Shown here: one piece after another, positions 35,118 through 44,506 of the stretch
How positions within the stretch are numbered: the first letter of the stretch is position 1
How the letters are laid out: every line of letters begins with the position of its first letter
NCBI GenBank assembly: GCA_035710515.1
Contig: DASTDE010000001.1
Span: 372,001-436,000 of the forward strand
From: Candidatus Rubrimentiphilum sp.
Lineage (GTDB): Bacteria; Vulcanimicrobiota; Vulcanimicrobiia; Vulcanimicrobiales; Vulcanimicrobiaceae
Reading direction: 5' to 3'
Length of the DNA: 64,000 nucleotides
Notes under the pieces: model-generated
What the model saw: only the letters and a program-made list of their open reading frames with translations
Databases searched by the model: none
What the model was told of the DNA's origin: nothing
Translations under genes and position numbers: made by a program

Positions 35118-36531
35118 TTGCGCGCCGGCCGTTTTTGTAGCGCTGCTGGCGGCCTGCGGTCACGCGAGCGCGCCGTCAAAGCCCCCGGTCGCGGCTCCGC
35201 AGCGCACTCCCGCGCCGGCGTGGGGCAGCGCCGCTAAAAGCGATCTGCAAAACACGATCCGCCAGGCTCTTTCGCCCGCGCTCGCGCGCGCCTACGACTG
35301 GAGCTGCGCCGTCATTGCTGAAGACGGAACGCTGCTGTATGACGACCACAGCACGCGTGCTGTCGTGCCGGCTTCGGCTCAGAAGTTGATCGTCGGCGAC
35401 GTTGTGTTGACGCGCCTGCGTCCCCACTATCGCTTTCACACGTTGCTTGCTGCCGCGGAGGCGCCGCGCGACGGAACCATCGGCGGCGACTTGTGGCTCG
35501 TCGGCTCGGGCGATCCATCGCTGCGCAGCGACGACTTGCGCCGCGGCGTGACAAAGATGCAGTCGGCCGGACTGCGCGCCGTTACGGGCGGCGTCGCAGT
35601 TGACGGCAGCGCGCTCGCCGGCGCCGAGCTCAATCCGCATTGGAATCCCGGCGACGCCAACGAGGATTTTATGGCTGCGATCAGCGGCGTTTCGATCGAC
35701 GAAGACACCGTCGAGTTCAGGATTGCGGGCACGTCGGCCGGACAGCCGGCGCAGGTGCGCATCAAACCCCAAAGTGCGGCCGTTATCTATTACGGGTCGA
35801 TTGCGACCGGTAATGCCGATGACGTCATTGTCGCGGCTACGGGTACGCCCAACGTCTTTCGTTTGGCCGGCACCATTCCACCAGGTGTGCGAGAGATTTT
35901 TTACTTGCCGGTGCACGGCATCCCGCATTATGCGGGAACGGTCTTGACACGTTTTTTGCGCGACGCGCAAATTACGGTTGCGCGCGGCCCGTCCGTTCGG
36001 CGCGTTCCGCAAGACGCGGCGATCCTGTGGGATCATCCGTCGCCCGAGCTGATGCAGCTCGTCCATCACATGATGATCTTTTCCGATAACCATTTTGCCG
36101 AGCAGTTCTTGCGCGCGCTCGGCGCATCGGCCGGCGGCCCCGCCGACGACGCGACCGGATTGGCAACCGAACGTGCCGTTTTGCGCGGGAAAGGCATTCC
36201 AACTCCGGGGCTGCACCTCGTCGACGGCAGCGGTCTCTCGGATGCAAACCGCGTTGCAGCGATCACCTTGGCGCGCATTCTGGCAATGGACGATCTCTAT
36301 CCGATGCTCGCTCGCGGCGGTCTGGACGGAACCCTGAAGTGGTATCACTTCGCGCAAGCAAATGGGCGCGTGCGCGCCAAGAGCGGCCACCTTTCGTCGG
36401 TCTCGTCGCTCGCGGGCTACGTCAACACGCGCCGCCACGGGCGCGTCGTCTTCGCATTCCTGATCAATGGGCCACCCGACCCATCCGATCGGGCCATCGT
36501 CGCGGCCGTCGATCGTATAGCGCAGCGGTGA
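35065..36531 (+). CDS. dacB: D-alanyl-D-alanine carboxypeptidase/endopeptidase (PBP4, S13 family), probable lipoprotein
   Basis: Peptidoglycan hydrolase of the PBP4/DacB class that trims or opens peptide cross-links in the periplasm. Catalytic motifs are complete: SAQK (Ser104, Lys107), FSDN (SxN) and AKSGH (KTG-equivalent). The ~488-aa length and the inserted domains between SxxK and SxN fit class C PBPs. The only usable start that keeps an export signal is GTG 35065 inside the M1 gene, which gives a basic region (RRSSKPSR) then APAVFVALLAACG, a lipobox-like cleavage site. The 53-nt overlap makes this start less certain than the protein itself. Confidence 0.9.
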   Translation: MQNTAGSRRSSKPSRALSCAPAVFVALLAACGHASAPSKPPVAAPQRTPAPAWGSAAKSDLQNTIRQALSPALARAYDWSCAVIAEDGTLLYDDHSTRAVVPASAQKLIVGDVVLTRLRPHYRFHTLLAAAEAPRDGTIGGDLWLVGSGDPSLRSDDLRRGVTKMQSAGLRAVTGGVAVDGSALAGAELNPHWNPGDANEDFMAAISGVSIDEDTVEFRIAGTSAGQPAQVRIKPQSAAVIYYGSIATGNADDVIVAATGTPNVFRLAGTIPPGVREIFYLPVHGIPHYAGTVLTRFLRDAQITVARGPSVRRVPQDAAILWDHPSPELMQLVHHMMIFSDNHFAEQFLRALGASAGGPADDATGLATERAVLRGKGIPTPGLHLVDGSGLSDANRVAAITLARILAMDDLYPMLARGGLDGTLKWYHFAQANGRVRAKSGHLSSVSSLAGYVNTRRHGRVVFAFLINGPPDPSDRAIVAAVDRIAQR

Positions 36532-36567
36532 GCGGGGTGCGCCCGGCGCAAGGAAGAAGCGGCTCCG

Positions 36568-37995
36568 ATGGTCCCGATTAGTTTCACCCTCATCATGCGG
36601 GTTGAGATGCCGAAGAGTCCGGGCGCCTTCAGCCAGCTCGCGGCGGCCATCGGCGACGCCGGCGGCGTTATCGCCGCGGTTGACATGCGTCCGCCGGGCA
36701 AGTCTACGGTGGTGCGCGACGTCACCGTCAACGTCAGCTCCGAATCGATCGGCAGAGCGGTGCGCGAAGCGGTGGAGGCGATCGAGGGCGTCAACCTCGT
36801 CTTCGTTTCGGACAGCACGTTTTTGGCGCACCTCGGCGGCAAGATCTCGATCGACCCGAAGTTTCCGGTGAAGACGCGCCAAGATCTTTCGACCGTCTAC
36901 ACGCCGGGCGTTGCGCGCGTCTCGATGGCGATTGCCGCCGATCCGAGCAAGGCGTTCAATCTTACGATCAAGCGGAATTCAGTCGCCGTCGTCTCGGACG
37001 GCACTGCGGTTCTGGGATTGGGAGACATCGGTCCATTCGGCGCGCTCCCGGTGATGGAAGGCAAGGCGATGCTGTTCAAGCAGTTCGCCGGCATCGATGC
37101 GTTTCCGATCTGCTTGGACACCAAAGACGTGGACGAGATCGTCGAGACCGTCATCCACATCGCGCCGGTTTTCGGCGGCATCAATTTAGAAGACATCTCC
37201 GCGCCACGCTGCTTCGACGTGGAAGAGCGTCTAATCGAAGCGTTGGATATTCCGGTTATGCACGACGATCAACACGGCACCGCGGTCGTGATTCTGGCCG
37301 CGCTTATCAACGCGTCGCGCGTAGTCGGTAAAGAACTCAGCGAACTGCAAGTCGTCGTCGCCGGCAGCGGCGCCGCGGGCACTGCGACGATCAAGATGCT
37401 GCTCGAGGCCGGCGTGCGCGACGTGATTCCGGTCGATCGGCCCGGCGCGCTGAACCGCACCGACCGCTATGAGAATTCGCACTGGCGCTGGCTTGCCGAA
37501 CATACGAACCGCGAAAACCGGCGCGGGACGCTGGCGGAGGTGCTCAAGGGCTCGGACGTCTTCATCGGCGTTTCGGCTCCCGGCATTCTGAAGCCGGAAG
37601 ACATTCAAGGGATGGCGCGCGATCCGATTGTGCTGGCCATGGCCAACCCGACGCCGGAGATCATGCCCGACGTGGCCGCTCCGTTCGTCGGCGTGATCGC
37701 GACCGGACGATCGGATTTTCCGAATCAAGTGAACAATCTGCTGGCGTTTCCCGGAATCTTCCGCGGGGCGCTCGATTCGCGCGCGCGGCGCATTACGGAT
37801 CGAATGAAATTGGCGGCGGCGCATGCGATTGCGTCGATTGTTGGGGAAGAATGCAGTGCGGAGTACATTCTGCCAAGCGTCTTCGACGTGCGGGTGGTAG
37901 AGGCGGTGGCCAAAGCGGTATCAGCCGCCGCTATGGAAGACGGGGTGGCCCGGCGGCACGTCGTGAGCGAAGGGGAACCGGCGCAGTGGCATTAG
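36568..37995 (+). CDS. NAD(P)-dependent malic enzyme with N-terminal ACT domain
   Basis: Oxidatively decarboxylates malate to pyruvate. Residues about 5-80 form an ACT regulatory domain (MRVEMPKSPGAFSQLAAAIG, DVTVNVSS), which in related enzymes binds amino acids or other effectors. The catalytic part has VYTPGVARV, SDGTAVLGLGDIGPFGALPV, GINLEDISAPRCF, PVMHDDQHGTAVV and the Rossmann loop VVVAGSGAAGTATIK. The compact 475-aa size matches bacterial short-form malic enzymes without the phosphotransacetylase extension. It feeds the same pyruvate pool as PPDK. It overlaps the response-regulator start by 10 nt. Confidence 0.95.
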   Translation: MVPISFTLIMRVEMPKSPGAFSQLAAAIGDAGGVIAAVDMRPPGKSTVVRDVTVNVSSESIGRAVREAVEAIEGVNLVFVSDSTFLAHLGGKISIDPKFPVKTRQDLSTVYTPGVARVSMAIAADPSKAFNLTIKRNSVAVVSDGTAVLGLGDIGPFGALPVMEGKAMLFKQFAGIDAFPICLDTKDVDEIVETVIHIAPVFGGINLEDISAPRCFDVEERLIEALDIPVMHDDQHGTAVVILAALINASRVVGKELSELQVVVAGSGAAGTATIKMLLEAGVRDVIPVDRPGALNRTDRYENSHWRWLAEHTNRENRRGTLAEVLKGSDVFIGVSAPGILKPEDIQGMARDPIVLAMANPTPEIMPDVAAPFVGVIATGRSDFPNQVNNLLAFPGIFRGALDSRARRITDRMKLAAAHAIASIVGEECSAEYILPSVFDVRVVEAVAKAVSAAAMEDGVARRHVVSEGEPAQWH

Positions 37996-38678
37996 CGAAG
38001 ATGCTCGTCATCGAAGACGACGAGGACGTCTCAAAACTTGAAACGACGGTGCTGGAACGCGCGGGCTATGAAGTGCGCTCGACGCGCAGCGGCGCCGAAG
38101 GTCTGGAGCTGGCGGACTCGTACAAGCCGGACGTCGTGATCCTGGACATCGGCTTGCCGGACATCTCCGGGCTCGACGTTTGCACCACGCTCTCGAATTC
38201 GACCAGCGCATTCATCCTTATGGTCAGCGGTCACTCGCGCGAGCAAGACGTGCTGCTCGGCTTGGGTTTAGGTGCGGACGATTACATTACCAAACCGTTT
38301 TCCGGCAACGAACTGGTGGCGCGGGTCGCGTCGTTCTTGCGGCGCCGCGAAAAGTACTTACAGAAAAAAGACGAGGCCGGCGTTCTGCAAGTCGGCAAAG
38401 CGCAATTGGTGCGCGACTTCCACACGCTGAATAACGAGGGCATCACCGTTACGCTGACCGCGCTCGAATTCCGGCTGCTGTGGTTCTTGGCGGAAGGCGA
38501 GGGACGCTTGCTGACGCGCGCGCAGATTCTAGAACAAGTGTGGAACGATACGTCGGGCGTGCCGACGCGCGTCGTGGACGTGCACATCGCGGCACTGCGC
38601 AAAAAACTTTCGGAGGTCGGTGCTCCGGTAGAGATCGCGAGCGTCCGGGGCATTGGCTACCGGCTCGACACGAAGTAA
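37986..38678 (+). CDS. OmpR/PhoB-family response regulator
   Basis: A 230-aa two-domain regulator. The receiver has EDDED (residues 10-14), phospho-acceptor Asp54 (VVILDIGLPD) and Lys in DDYITKPFSG. The DNA-binding domain is the winged helix of OmpR/PhoB type (LTALEFRLLWFLAEGEGRLL, TRVVDVHIAALRKKL, IASVRGIGYRLD). The GTG at 37986 overlaps the malic enzyme stop by 10 nt; ATG 38001 is an alternative start. No histidine kinase gene is adjacent, so it is an orphan that may be co-transcribed with malic enzyme and a MocR regulator. Confidence 0.93.
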   Translation: MALAKMLVIEDDEDVSKLETTVLERAGYEVRSTRSGAEGLELADSYKPDVVILDIGLPDISGLDVCTTLSNSTSAFILMVSGHSREQDVLLGLGLGADDYITKPFSGNELVARVASFLRRREKYLQKKDEAGVLQVGKAQLVRDFHTLNNEGITVTLTALEFRLLWFLAEGEGRLLTRAQILEQVWNDTSGVPTRVVDVHIAALRKKLSEVGAPVEIASVRGIGYRLDTK

Positions 38679-40116
38679 CGGGCTCAAGCTCGAACCGAAT
38701 GACACGCGTCCGCTCTACGTGCAGATTGCGGACCAACTTGCCGATGCCATCGAAGACGAGCGCCTGCGTCCGGGAGACCGGTTGCCGGCGATGCGCGACC
38801 TGGCGCGCGAGCTGGGCTGCGCACTTGTCACCGTTTCCCAAGCCTACGAATTACTGACGGCCCGCGGCCGCGCGCACGCGCGCGTCGGCAAGGGCACATT
38901 CGTTGCGGAGCCGGTCGATCGCCGCGAACCGTTCGCACGCCGCTGGGAGCCCGACCTCGGGCGACTGACGCGCGCCGAACGCATGGAAGGCGTGATGGAG
39001 CAATTGACCCGCGCTTCCGCGCCCGGCGCCATCACGCTGGCGACCGGACATCCCGCGCCGGAAACCTTTCCGCTGCAAGACTTCGCGCGCGCCTTTCATC
39101 GCACGCTGGTTGAAGATCCGCCCGACTTAATGCAGTACCGCGCGGCGAGCGGCGATCCCGATCTCTGTGAAACGCTGGCGGCCGCGTTGCGCACGCGGGG
39201 CTGCGCCGCGACGGCGGACGACATCATCGTTTGCTCGGGTGCGCAGCAAGCCGCGGACTTGGCCGGTACGGTTTTGTTGGAAGATCGCAGCGTCGTCGCG
39301 GCGGAAAGCCCGACCTACTCCGGCACGCTCGGCGTTTTTGATGCGCGCGGCGTTTCATATGTTGAAGTTGCCGGCGACGCGGACGGCGTGCGGCCCGACG
39401 ACGTCGAGCGCGTTTTTGCCGAGTACCGACCGCGCCTGTTGTACGTCAATCCGATCGCGCAGAATCCGACGGGCGCCGTGCTTCCGGTGCGGCGTGCGAA
39501 ACAAGTCGTCGCGCTGGCGCGGCGTTACGACGTCGTGATCCTCGAAGATCAAACCGGCTGGCAGCTGACGTATGACGCACCCGCTCCGTCGCCGCTGGCC
39601 GCATTCGACACGGATGGCCGCGTGATTCTCATGGAGAGTCTGTCGAAATCGATCTTCCCGGCGCTACGGATCGGGTATCTGTACTGCAAGGGCGCGGTGG
39701 CGGAGGCGCTCGAACTCGCCAAAGCTCGCACCGATGTCTTTACGTCGACGCTCACGCAACGCGCGCTCTGGCGTTTCATGAACGGGCCGGCCTATGCGCG
39801 GCATCTTCGGTCGGCGCGCGCGCTGTACCGCGAACGCCGCGATGCATTCGTCGACGCGCTCACGCAAGCGGTGCCCTGGTCGGAGTCGCGTCCGCCCGCA
39901 GCCGGGATGAACGTTTGGCTGCGGCTGCCGCCCCGCATCTCGACGCAAGCCGCCTTTGACGCGTGTGCCCGTCAAGGCGTGCTGGTGATGCCGGCGGAGC
40001 CCTTTTATCCCACGCGGCAGGGGCCGTCCGCGTTGCGCCTATCGTTCGGGCATATTCCCAGCGAGCTCGCCACAGAGGGCGTGCGCCGCCTCGGCGTGGC
40101 GCTGGAACGGGTCTAA
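38653..40116 (+). CDS. MocR/PdxR-type regulator: GntR winged helix fused to PLP aminotransferase
   Basis: A 487-aa fusion. Residues about 15-85 are a GntR winged helix (PLYVQIADQLADAIEDERL, LPAMRDLARELGCALVTVSQ). The rest is a fold-type I aminotransferase domain with PTYSGTLGVFDARG, NPIAQNPTGAVL and the PLP lysine Lys332 in ESLSKSIFPALRIGYL. Such proteins act either as PLP-sensing transcription factors or as aminotransferases of the AadR/LysN type. The TTG at 38653, inside the end of the response-regulator gene, is the only start that keeps the full DNA-binding domain. The target is unknown; the downstream phosphoesterase operon is 43 nt away. Confidence 0.9.
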   Translation: MATGSTRSNGLKLEPNDTRPLYVQIADQLADAIEDERLRPGDRLPAMRDLARELGCALVTVSQAYELLTARGRAHARVGKGTFVAEPVDRREPFARRWEPDLGRLTRAERMEGVMEQLTRASAPGAITLATGHPAPETFPLQDFARAFHRTLVEDPPDLMQYRAASGDPDLCETLAAALRTRGCAATADDIIVCSGAQQAADLAGTVLLEDRSVVAAESPTYSGTLGVFDARGVSYVEVAGDADGVRPDDVERVFAEYRPRLLYVNPIAQNPTGAVLPVRRAKQVVALARRYDVVILEDQTGWQLTYDAPAPSPLAAFDTDGRVILMESLSKSIFPALRIGYLYCKGAVAEALELAKARTDVFTSTLTQRALWRFMNGPAYARHLRSARALYRERRDAFVDALTQAVPWSESRPPAAGMNVWLRLPPRISTQAAFDACARQGVLVMPAEPFYPTRQGPSALRLSFGHIPSELATEGVRRLGVALERV

Positions 40117-40159
40117 CCGGTCGAGGGGAGCGGCAGTCAAGCGCCGTAACCCAAGTCAG

Positions 40160-42940
40160 GTGCCCCTGCGACTCCTAGCCTTGGCGCTGACCCTCACCCT
40201 GGTCGGCGCGGCGCCCGCACTCACCGTATACTCCTCGCCCGCCGGCAATCGCATCGCCGGCGCGCCGAATTCGAATAACCCATACAATGTGATTCTGCCG
40301 AACGGCCGGACCGTTTCGCCGTTCGGAAAGAGCGTCGTGGTCGGCATGAATGCGCTGGGCGTTGCGCTGTCTCCTGACGGAAAATACGCGATCGTTAGCA
40401 ACGACGACGAACGCGAGGGCGTTGCGACGAGCCGCTACTCGCCGGTGCACGGCGGCTACTCGTTAACCGTGGTCAACACCGCGACGATGCGTGTCACCGA
40501 TAACTTTACCGCCAACAATGCCAAATTTTTTATCGGCGTGGCGGCGGTGCGCGATCCGGCGCACGCCGGACAGACGCTCGTGATCGCAGCCGGCGGCGGC
40601 AGCGACGTTATCTATTTCTTTCAGCTGGACGCGTCCGGAAAGCTGAAGCAAGAGCCGCCGCCGCTGCAGACGATGCCGCCCGTACCGCTGCCGTCGCATC
40701 CGCTGAACGCTAACGCGAATCATGCGTTTCCGGGCTGGATTGCGTTGTCAGCCGACCAGCGCAAAGCGTACGTCGTTAATAATCTCGGTAACGCGGTGTC
40801 GGCCGTCGATCTTGTGACCCGCTCGCTCTTGCATAACACTTCAGTCGGATACTTTCCGTATGCTGCGGCCATCGCCGGCCGCCGGCTTTACGTGACGAAT
40901 CCTGGCTTGGCGCTCTATCAAAATCTGCCGCAGCCGGTGCGCTATCCGGAGTTTGCAGCCGTCGCGTCGTCGCCGGAAAATGCATCGTCGCTGAGCATCC
41001 TCAGCTTCATGCCGTCAGGTGATCTCGCTCCGCCGGCCACGCCTTCGCTGAGCCTGGACGCAACGCCCGATGGCGTGCAAAACATCGGCGGCGCCGGGCC
41101 CAGCGCAATTGCGATCTCCAAGAACGGCCGGTACGCGTACATCTGCATGACGAATGTCGACCGCCTGTCGATAGTGGATCTGTTGGGCACTCCGCATGCC
41201 GTGGGCGGCGTCGATCTGCGCCTCTTCGACAAGTCGCCGTATGGGATGCAGCCCAACGCTATCGTGCTGAGCCCGGATGGAAAACGCGCGTACGTCGCTT
41301 TGGCGGGAGTCAACGCGATCGCGGTGCTGGATGCTCGTAAGCCCGCGCAGTTACACCGCCTCGGATTGATTCAAACCGGCTGGTATCCCACGGCGCTTGC
41401 AATCTCGCGCGACGGGCGCTACCTGTTTGTTACGAATGCCAAAGGATTTGGCCAAGAACCGGGATTCGAGGGTTCGATGCCTTCACGAACCGGCGCGAAC
41501 GGACACGTCTTCCAGGTTGGCGAGGACAGCAACGTCATCTGGGCCACGCTGCAGAAGATCGATCTGCTCAAGCTGCCGCTGAAAGCCACGACGCTTTCGA
41601 CGCTGAAATACACCCGCGTGCCGATGCGCGCGCCCGCCAACGAGATGGTGCCGCCGCTGCGCTCCCTGACACGCAGCACGTACATCAAGCACGTGGTCTT
41701 CATTCTGCAAGAGAACAAAACGTACGATTCGATGCTCGGCGATCTGACTGACGCGCAAGGTCAGCCGTACGGCAAGGGCGATCCGTCGCTCGTATCGTTC
41801 GGTCAGGACATCACGCCGAATCTGCACGCGCTCGCACGCGAATTCGGTTTGGCCGTGAACATGTACGCCGACTCCGACGAATCCGATGCGGGTCATCAAT
41901 TCGCCGCCGCCGGTATTGCCACGGCGTACTCCGAAAAGACGCTGCTCGTCAAAGGCGGGCGGTATCCGATGGTCAACAAGAATGAAGACGCCGAAGACTA
42001 TCCGCGTGCCGGCTACATTTTCAACAATGCCGCGCGCGCCGGCTTGACCTATCGCGACTACGGCGACCTGGTTCGTCTCTCAGGCTACGACGAAGGCAAC
42101 GCATCCGACCCGCGCGCCGACGATCCCAACTTTCGCGACGTGAACGATCAAACGGCGCCCACCAGCGGCCTCGGCGGATTGTACTCGCTGAACGTCGTCG
42201 CGCCCGCAGTTTTGCGCGATCATATCGATCTCAACTATCCCGGCTGGAATCTTCGAATTCGCGACGTCCGTCGCGCCAACGAATATATCAGCGATTTTCG
42301 CAATCACCCGATGCCCGACTTCACCTACATATGGCTGCCGGCCAACCACGGCGGAGCAGGTCCCGACATCCCGCCGCTGCCCGAAGAGGTGGCTGACGGT
42401 GACCGCGCGCTGGGCGCGATCGTCGAGTTCTTGAGCCATCAGCCCGAATGGGATTCGACCGCGATCTTTATTACGCCGGACGACGCGCAGAGTTCGCGCG
42501 ACCACGTCAGCGAGCATCGTACGTACACGATCGTCGTTTCTCCGTTCGCGCGCCGACATTTCACCGGCTCGGCGCACCTATCAACCGTCAGCATCTTGAA
42601 GACGGAAGAAGAGTTGCTCGGTTTGCCGGCGCTCTCGCTGGGGGACCTACTGGCCACGGACATGGCGGATTTCTTTACGACAAGTGCAGCCGACGCGGCG
42701 CCGTACAATGCCATTCCAGTGCCTACGCAGACTGCCAGCGTGGAAGGGCGGCGCATCGCCGCGCTGCTGGCATACACCGATCAGAGCGGGCCGGATGCGG
42801 ACGTGCAGCGCTCTGCACGGCTCATCGATCTCTCACGCCAAGCCGACAACTTGGCCTTGCGGCGAGCGATGCTGTCTCCCAAATACTATGAAGCCGCGCA
42901 GCAAGCACTCTACGCGGCCGCCTTGCGAGTCGTGAAATGA
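40160..42940 (+). CDS. Exported beta-propeller/phosphoesterase fusion
   Basis: A 926-aa protein with a GTG start and a signal peptide (LRLLALALTLTLVGAAPAL). Residues about 40-460 are YVTN/Lgl-like propeller blades (LGVALSPDGKYAIVSND, PNAIVLSPDGKRAYVALAGV, PTALAISRDGRYLFVTNAKG). Residues about 510-870 are the alkaline-phosphatase-like phosphoesterase family that includes phospholipase C and acid phosphatases (HVVFILQENKTYDSMLGD, FAVNMYADSD-like segment, WDSTAIFITPDDAQSSRDHV). Substrate could be a phospholipid or other phosphoester. The stop overlaps the next ATG by 4 nt. Confidence 0.87.
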   Translation: MPLRLLALALTLTLVGAAPALTVYSSPAGNRIAGAPNSNNPYNVILPNGRTVSPFGKSVVVGMNALGVALSPDGKYAIVSNDDEREGVATSRYSPVHGGYSLTVVNTATMRVTDNFTANNAKFFIGVAAVRDPAHAGQTLVIAAGGGSDVIYFFQLDASGKLKQEPPPLQTMPPVPLPSHPLNANANHAFPGWIALSADQRKAYVVNNLGNAVSAVDLVTRSLLHNTSVGYFPYAAAIAGRRLYVTNPGLALYQNLPQPVRYPEFAAVASSPENASSLSILSFMPSGDLAPPATPSLSLDATPDGVQNIGGAGPSAIAISKNGRYAYICMTNVDRLSIVDLLGTPHAVGGVDLRLFDKSPYGMQPNAIVLSPDGKRAYVALAGVNAIAVLDARKPAQLHRLGLIQTGWYPTALAISRDGRYLFVTNAKGFGQEPGFEGSMPSRTGANGHVFQVGEDSNVIWATLQKIDLLKLPLKATTLSTLKYTRVPMRAPANEMVPPLRSLTRSTYIKHVVFILQENKTYDSMLGDLTDAQGQPYGKGDPSLVSFGQDITPNLHALAREFGLAVNMYADSDESDAGHQFAAAGIATAYSEKTLLVKGGRYPMVNKNEDAEDYPRAGYIFNNAARAGLTYRDYGDLVRLSGYDEGNASDPRADDPNFRDVNDQTAPTSGLGGLYSLNVVAPAVLRDHIDLNYPGWNLRIRDVRRANEYISDFRNHPMPDFTYIWLPANHGGAGPDIPPLPEEVADGDRALGAIVEFLSHQPEWDSTAIFITPDDAQSSRDHVSEHRTYTIVVSPFARRHFTGSAHLSTVSILKTEEELLGLPALSLGDLLATDMADFFTTSAADAAPYNAIPVPTQTASVEGRRIAALLAYTDQSGPDADVQRSARLIDLSRQADNLALRRAMLSPKYYEAAQQALYAAALRVVK

Positions 42941-43764
42941 GCGCCGTACATTTTGGCCCGCACTTGATCTCCAGCCCCGCCGGCATGCTGCGGCGCGCGG
43001 TGATCGTGATGCCGCCGCCGGCGATCGAAAACGCCGCCCCCATTCAAGGCGAACCGAGTGCGATTCATTCGCGCGCGTGCGCCGAGTTGCGTGTTCTGGC
43101 GAAGACGTTGCGCTTCATCGGCTGCGATGTGATCGAACTGCAGAGTCATTCCGCCGACCCGTTCGCGAGCGCGGTCGTGGATGCGGCCATCGTCTTCGAG
43201 AGCGGCGCCGCAATGTTGCGCCCGTCATCGCCGGGTCGCCGTTCCGACGTGGCCTGGCTCGAAAAAGAGTTCGAAAAGCACGATGTTCCGATTGCCGCGC
43301 ACATTTCGGCGCCGGGTCTGCTCGACGGCAGCGACGTTGTGCTGGTGGGCACGACGGCATTCATCGGCGTCAGCGCTCGCAGCAATGCGCTCGGACGCGA
43401 GGGCTTCGCGCGCATCGCCAAAGCGCACGGCTTTGCGGCTGTCGAGGTACGGTTGGCTGCAAACGTCCCATCGCTGCGCTCGGTCTGCGGCGTTCTTTCG
43501 GACGACGCACTCGTGATCGCGCCGGAGCGTCTCGACCGCGCCGCTTTCGCCGGCTTCAAGACGATCGCGGTCGAGCGCGGCGACGAGCTGGGCGCCGGCG
43601 TACTCAATGTTGGCCCGCACCATGTGATTGCCGACGTTCGTTTTCCGCGCGTTATCAACGCGCTGCGCGACTCGGGCACGCGCGTCGAAGCGATCGATGT
43701 CTACGATTTCGAACGCATCGGACTCACTCCCTCAACGCTGGCGGTCGATCTCAAACGTGTCTAA
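42937..43764 (+). CDS. DDAH/arginine-deiminase-fold protein lacking the usual catalytic residues
   Basis: A 275-aa protein resembling N(G),N(G)-dimethylarginine dimethylaminohydrolase: RRAVIVMPPP, VDAAIVFESGAAMLRPSSPG, VVLVGTTAFIGVSARSNALG, VLNVGPHHVIADVRFP. In active DDAH the catalytic Cys sits in a C-terminal segment like GGLTCxS, with a His in LHLKS and a Glu before the GRSxRTN region. Here those places read GLTPSTLAV, SLRSVC and LLDGSD, so Cys, His and Glu all appear lost. It is either a pseudoenzyme or has a changed mechanism. Tightly coupled to the phosphoesterase upstream and the metallophosphoesterase downstream. Confidence 0.75.
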   Translation: MSAVHFGPHLISSPAGMLRRAVIVMPPPAIENAAPIQGEPSAIHSRACAELRVLAKTLRFIGCDVIELQSHSADPFASAVVDAAIVFESGAAMLRPSSPGRRSDVAWLEKEFEKHDVPIAAHISAPGLLDGSDVVLVGTTAFIGVSARSNALGREGFARIAKAHGFAAVEVRLAANVPSLRSVCGVLSDDALVIAPERLDRAAFAGFKTIAVERGDELGAGVLNVGPHHVIADVRFPRVINALRDSGTRVEAIDVYDFERIGLTPSTLAVDLKRV

Positions 43765-44506
43765 GCAACTGCGGATCGCGATCTTTTCGGACATCCACGG
43801 GAACCTCGCGGGGCTCGATGCATGCTTGGCCGATCTGCAAGCGCAGGGCGGCGCCGACATTCATGTAGCCGCGGGCGATTTGTGCATGGACGGCCCGAAG
43901 CCGAAGAAGGTGTTGCAGCGGCTCCAAGAGATCGGTGCGCAGTGCGTGCGCGGTAACACCGATCGTTACATCGGCGCGCAAACGGAAGAAGACATGCACG
44001 GCGCCGACCCGGCGGATCGCAAGCAAGTCGAGTGGCAGCGCAAAGAGATCGGCGAAAAATGGGTCTCATGGCTGCGCGAGTTGCCGTTTTCGCTTCGCTT
44101 TGGAGAGAAACACAACCAACTGCTGGTCGTGCACGCGAATCCGACCAACGACGACGAACATCTCTGGCCCGGCGCCGAGGATGACGTTCTTAAACGGCTC
44201 ATCGGCAAGGAAGGCGCGGGAACCATTGCGTTCGGCCATCTGCACATTCCGTACGTGCGGGCGTGGCGCGGCAAGACGCTCGTAAACGTTTCGTCCGCGG
44301 GTTTGCCGAAAGACGGCGATCCGCGCGCGGGTTACGCCATTCTCACCGAACGCACCGGAGGCTGGGAAGTGCGGCACCGTCGCGCCGCGTTTGATGTGAA
44401 GAAAGTCGCGACGGCGCTGGCTGACTGCGGCATTCCCGGGAGTTCGGATTTAATCTCGACTTTGCGCCGCCACCGTTACAAACGGTTAAAATCGCTGATT
44501 CCTTGA
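43757..44506 (+). CDS. Calcineurin-like metallophosphoesterase
   Basis: A 249-aa binuclear metal phosphoesterase starting at GTG 43757, which overlaps the preceding stop by 8 nt. Metal-binding motifs are complete: FSDIHGN, AAGDLCMDGP, VRGNTDR, VVHANPTND and FGHLHIPY, in the order of the YfcE/DUF2436 group. Members hydrolyse phosphodiesters or phosphomonoesters, or diadenosine polyphosphates; the substrate is not evident. No signal peptide, so cytosolic. The stop overlaps the TTG start of the ABC ATPase gene (TTGA). Confidence 0.9.
   Translation: MSKQLRIAIFSDIHGNLAGLDACLADLQAQGGADIHVAAGDLCMDGPKPKKVLQRLQEIGAQCVRGNTDRYIGAQTEEDMHGADPADRKQVEWQRKEIGEKWVSWLRELPFSLRFGEKHNQLLVVHANPTNDDEHLWPGAEDDVLKRLIGKEGAGTIAFGHLHIPYVRAWRGKTLVNVSSAGLPKDGDPRAGYAILTERTGGWEVRHRRAAFDVKKVATALADCGIPGSSDLISTLRRHRYKRLKSLIP

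Noticed and set aside
37851-37985. Longer N-terminus for the response regulator
   Set aside because: The frame is open upstream inside malic enzyme, but the sequence is Arg/Gly-rich shadow coding; the receiver domain starts after GTG 37986.
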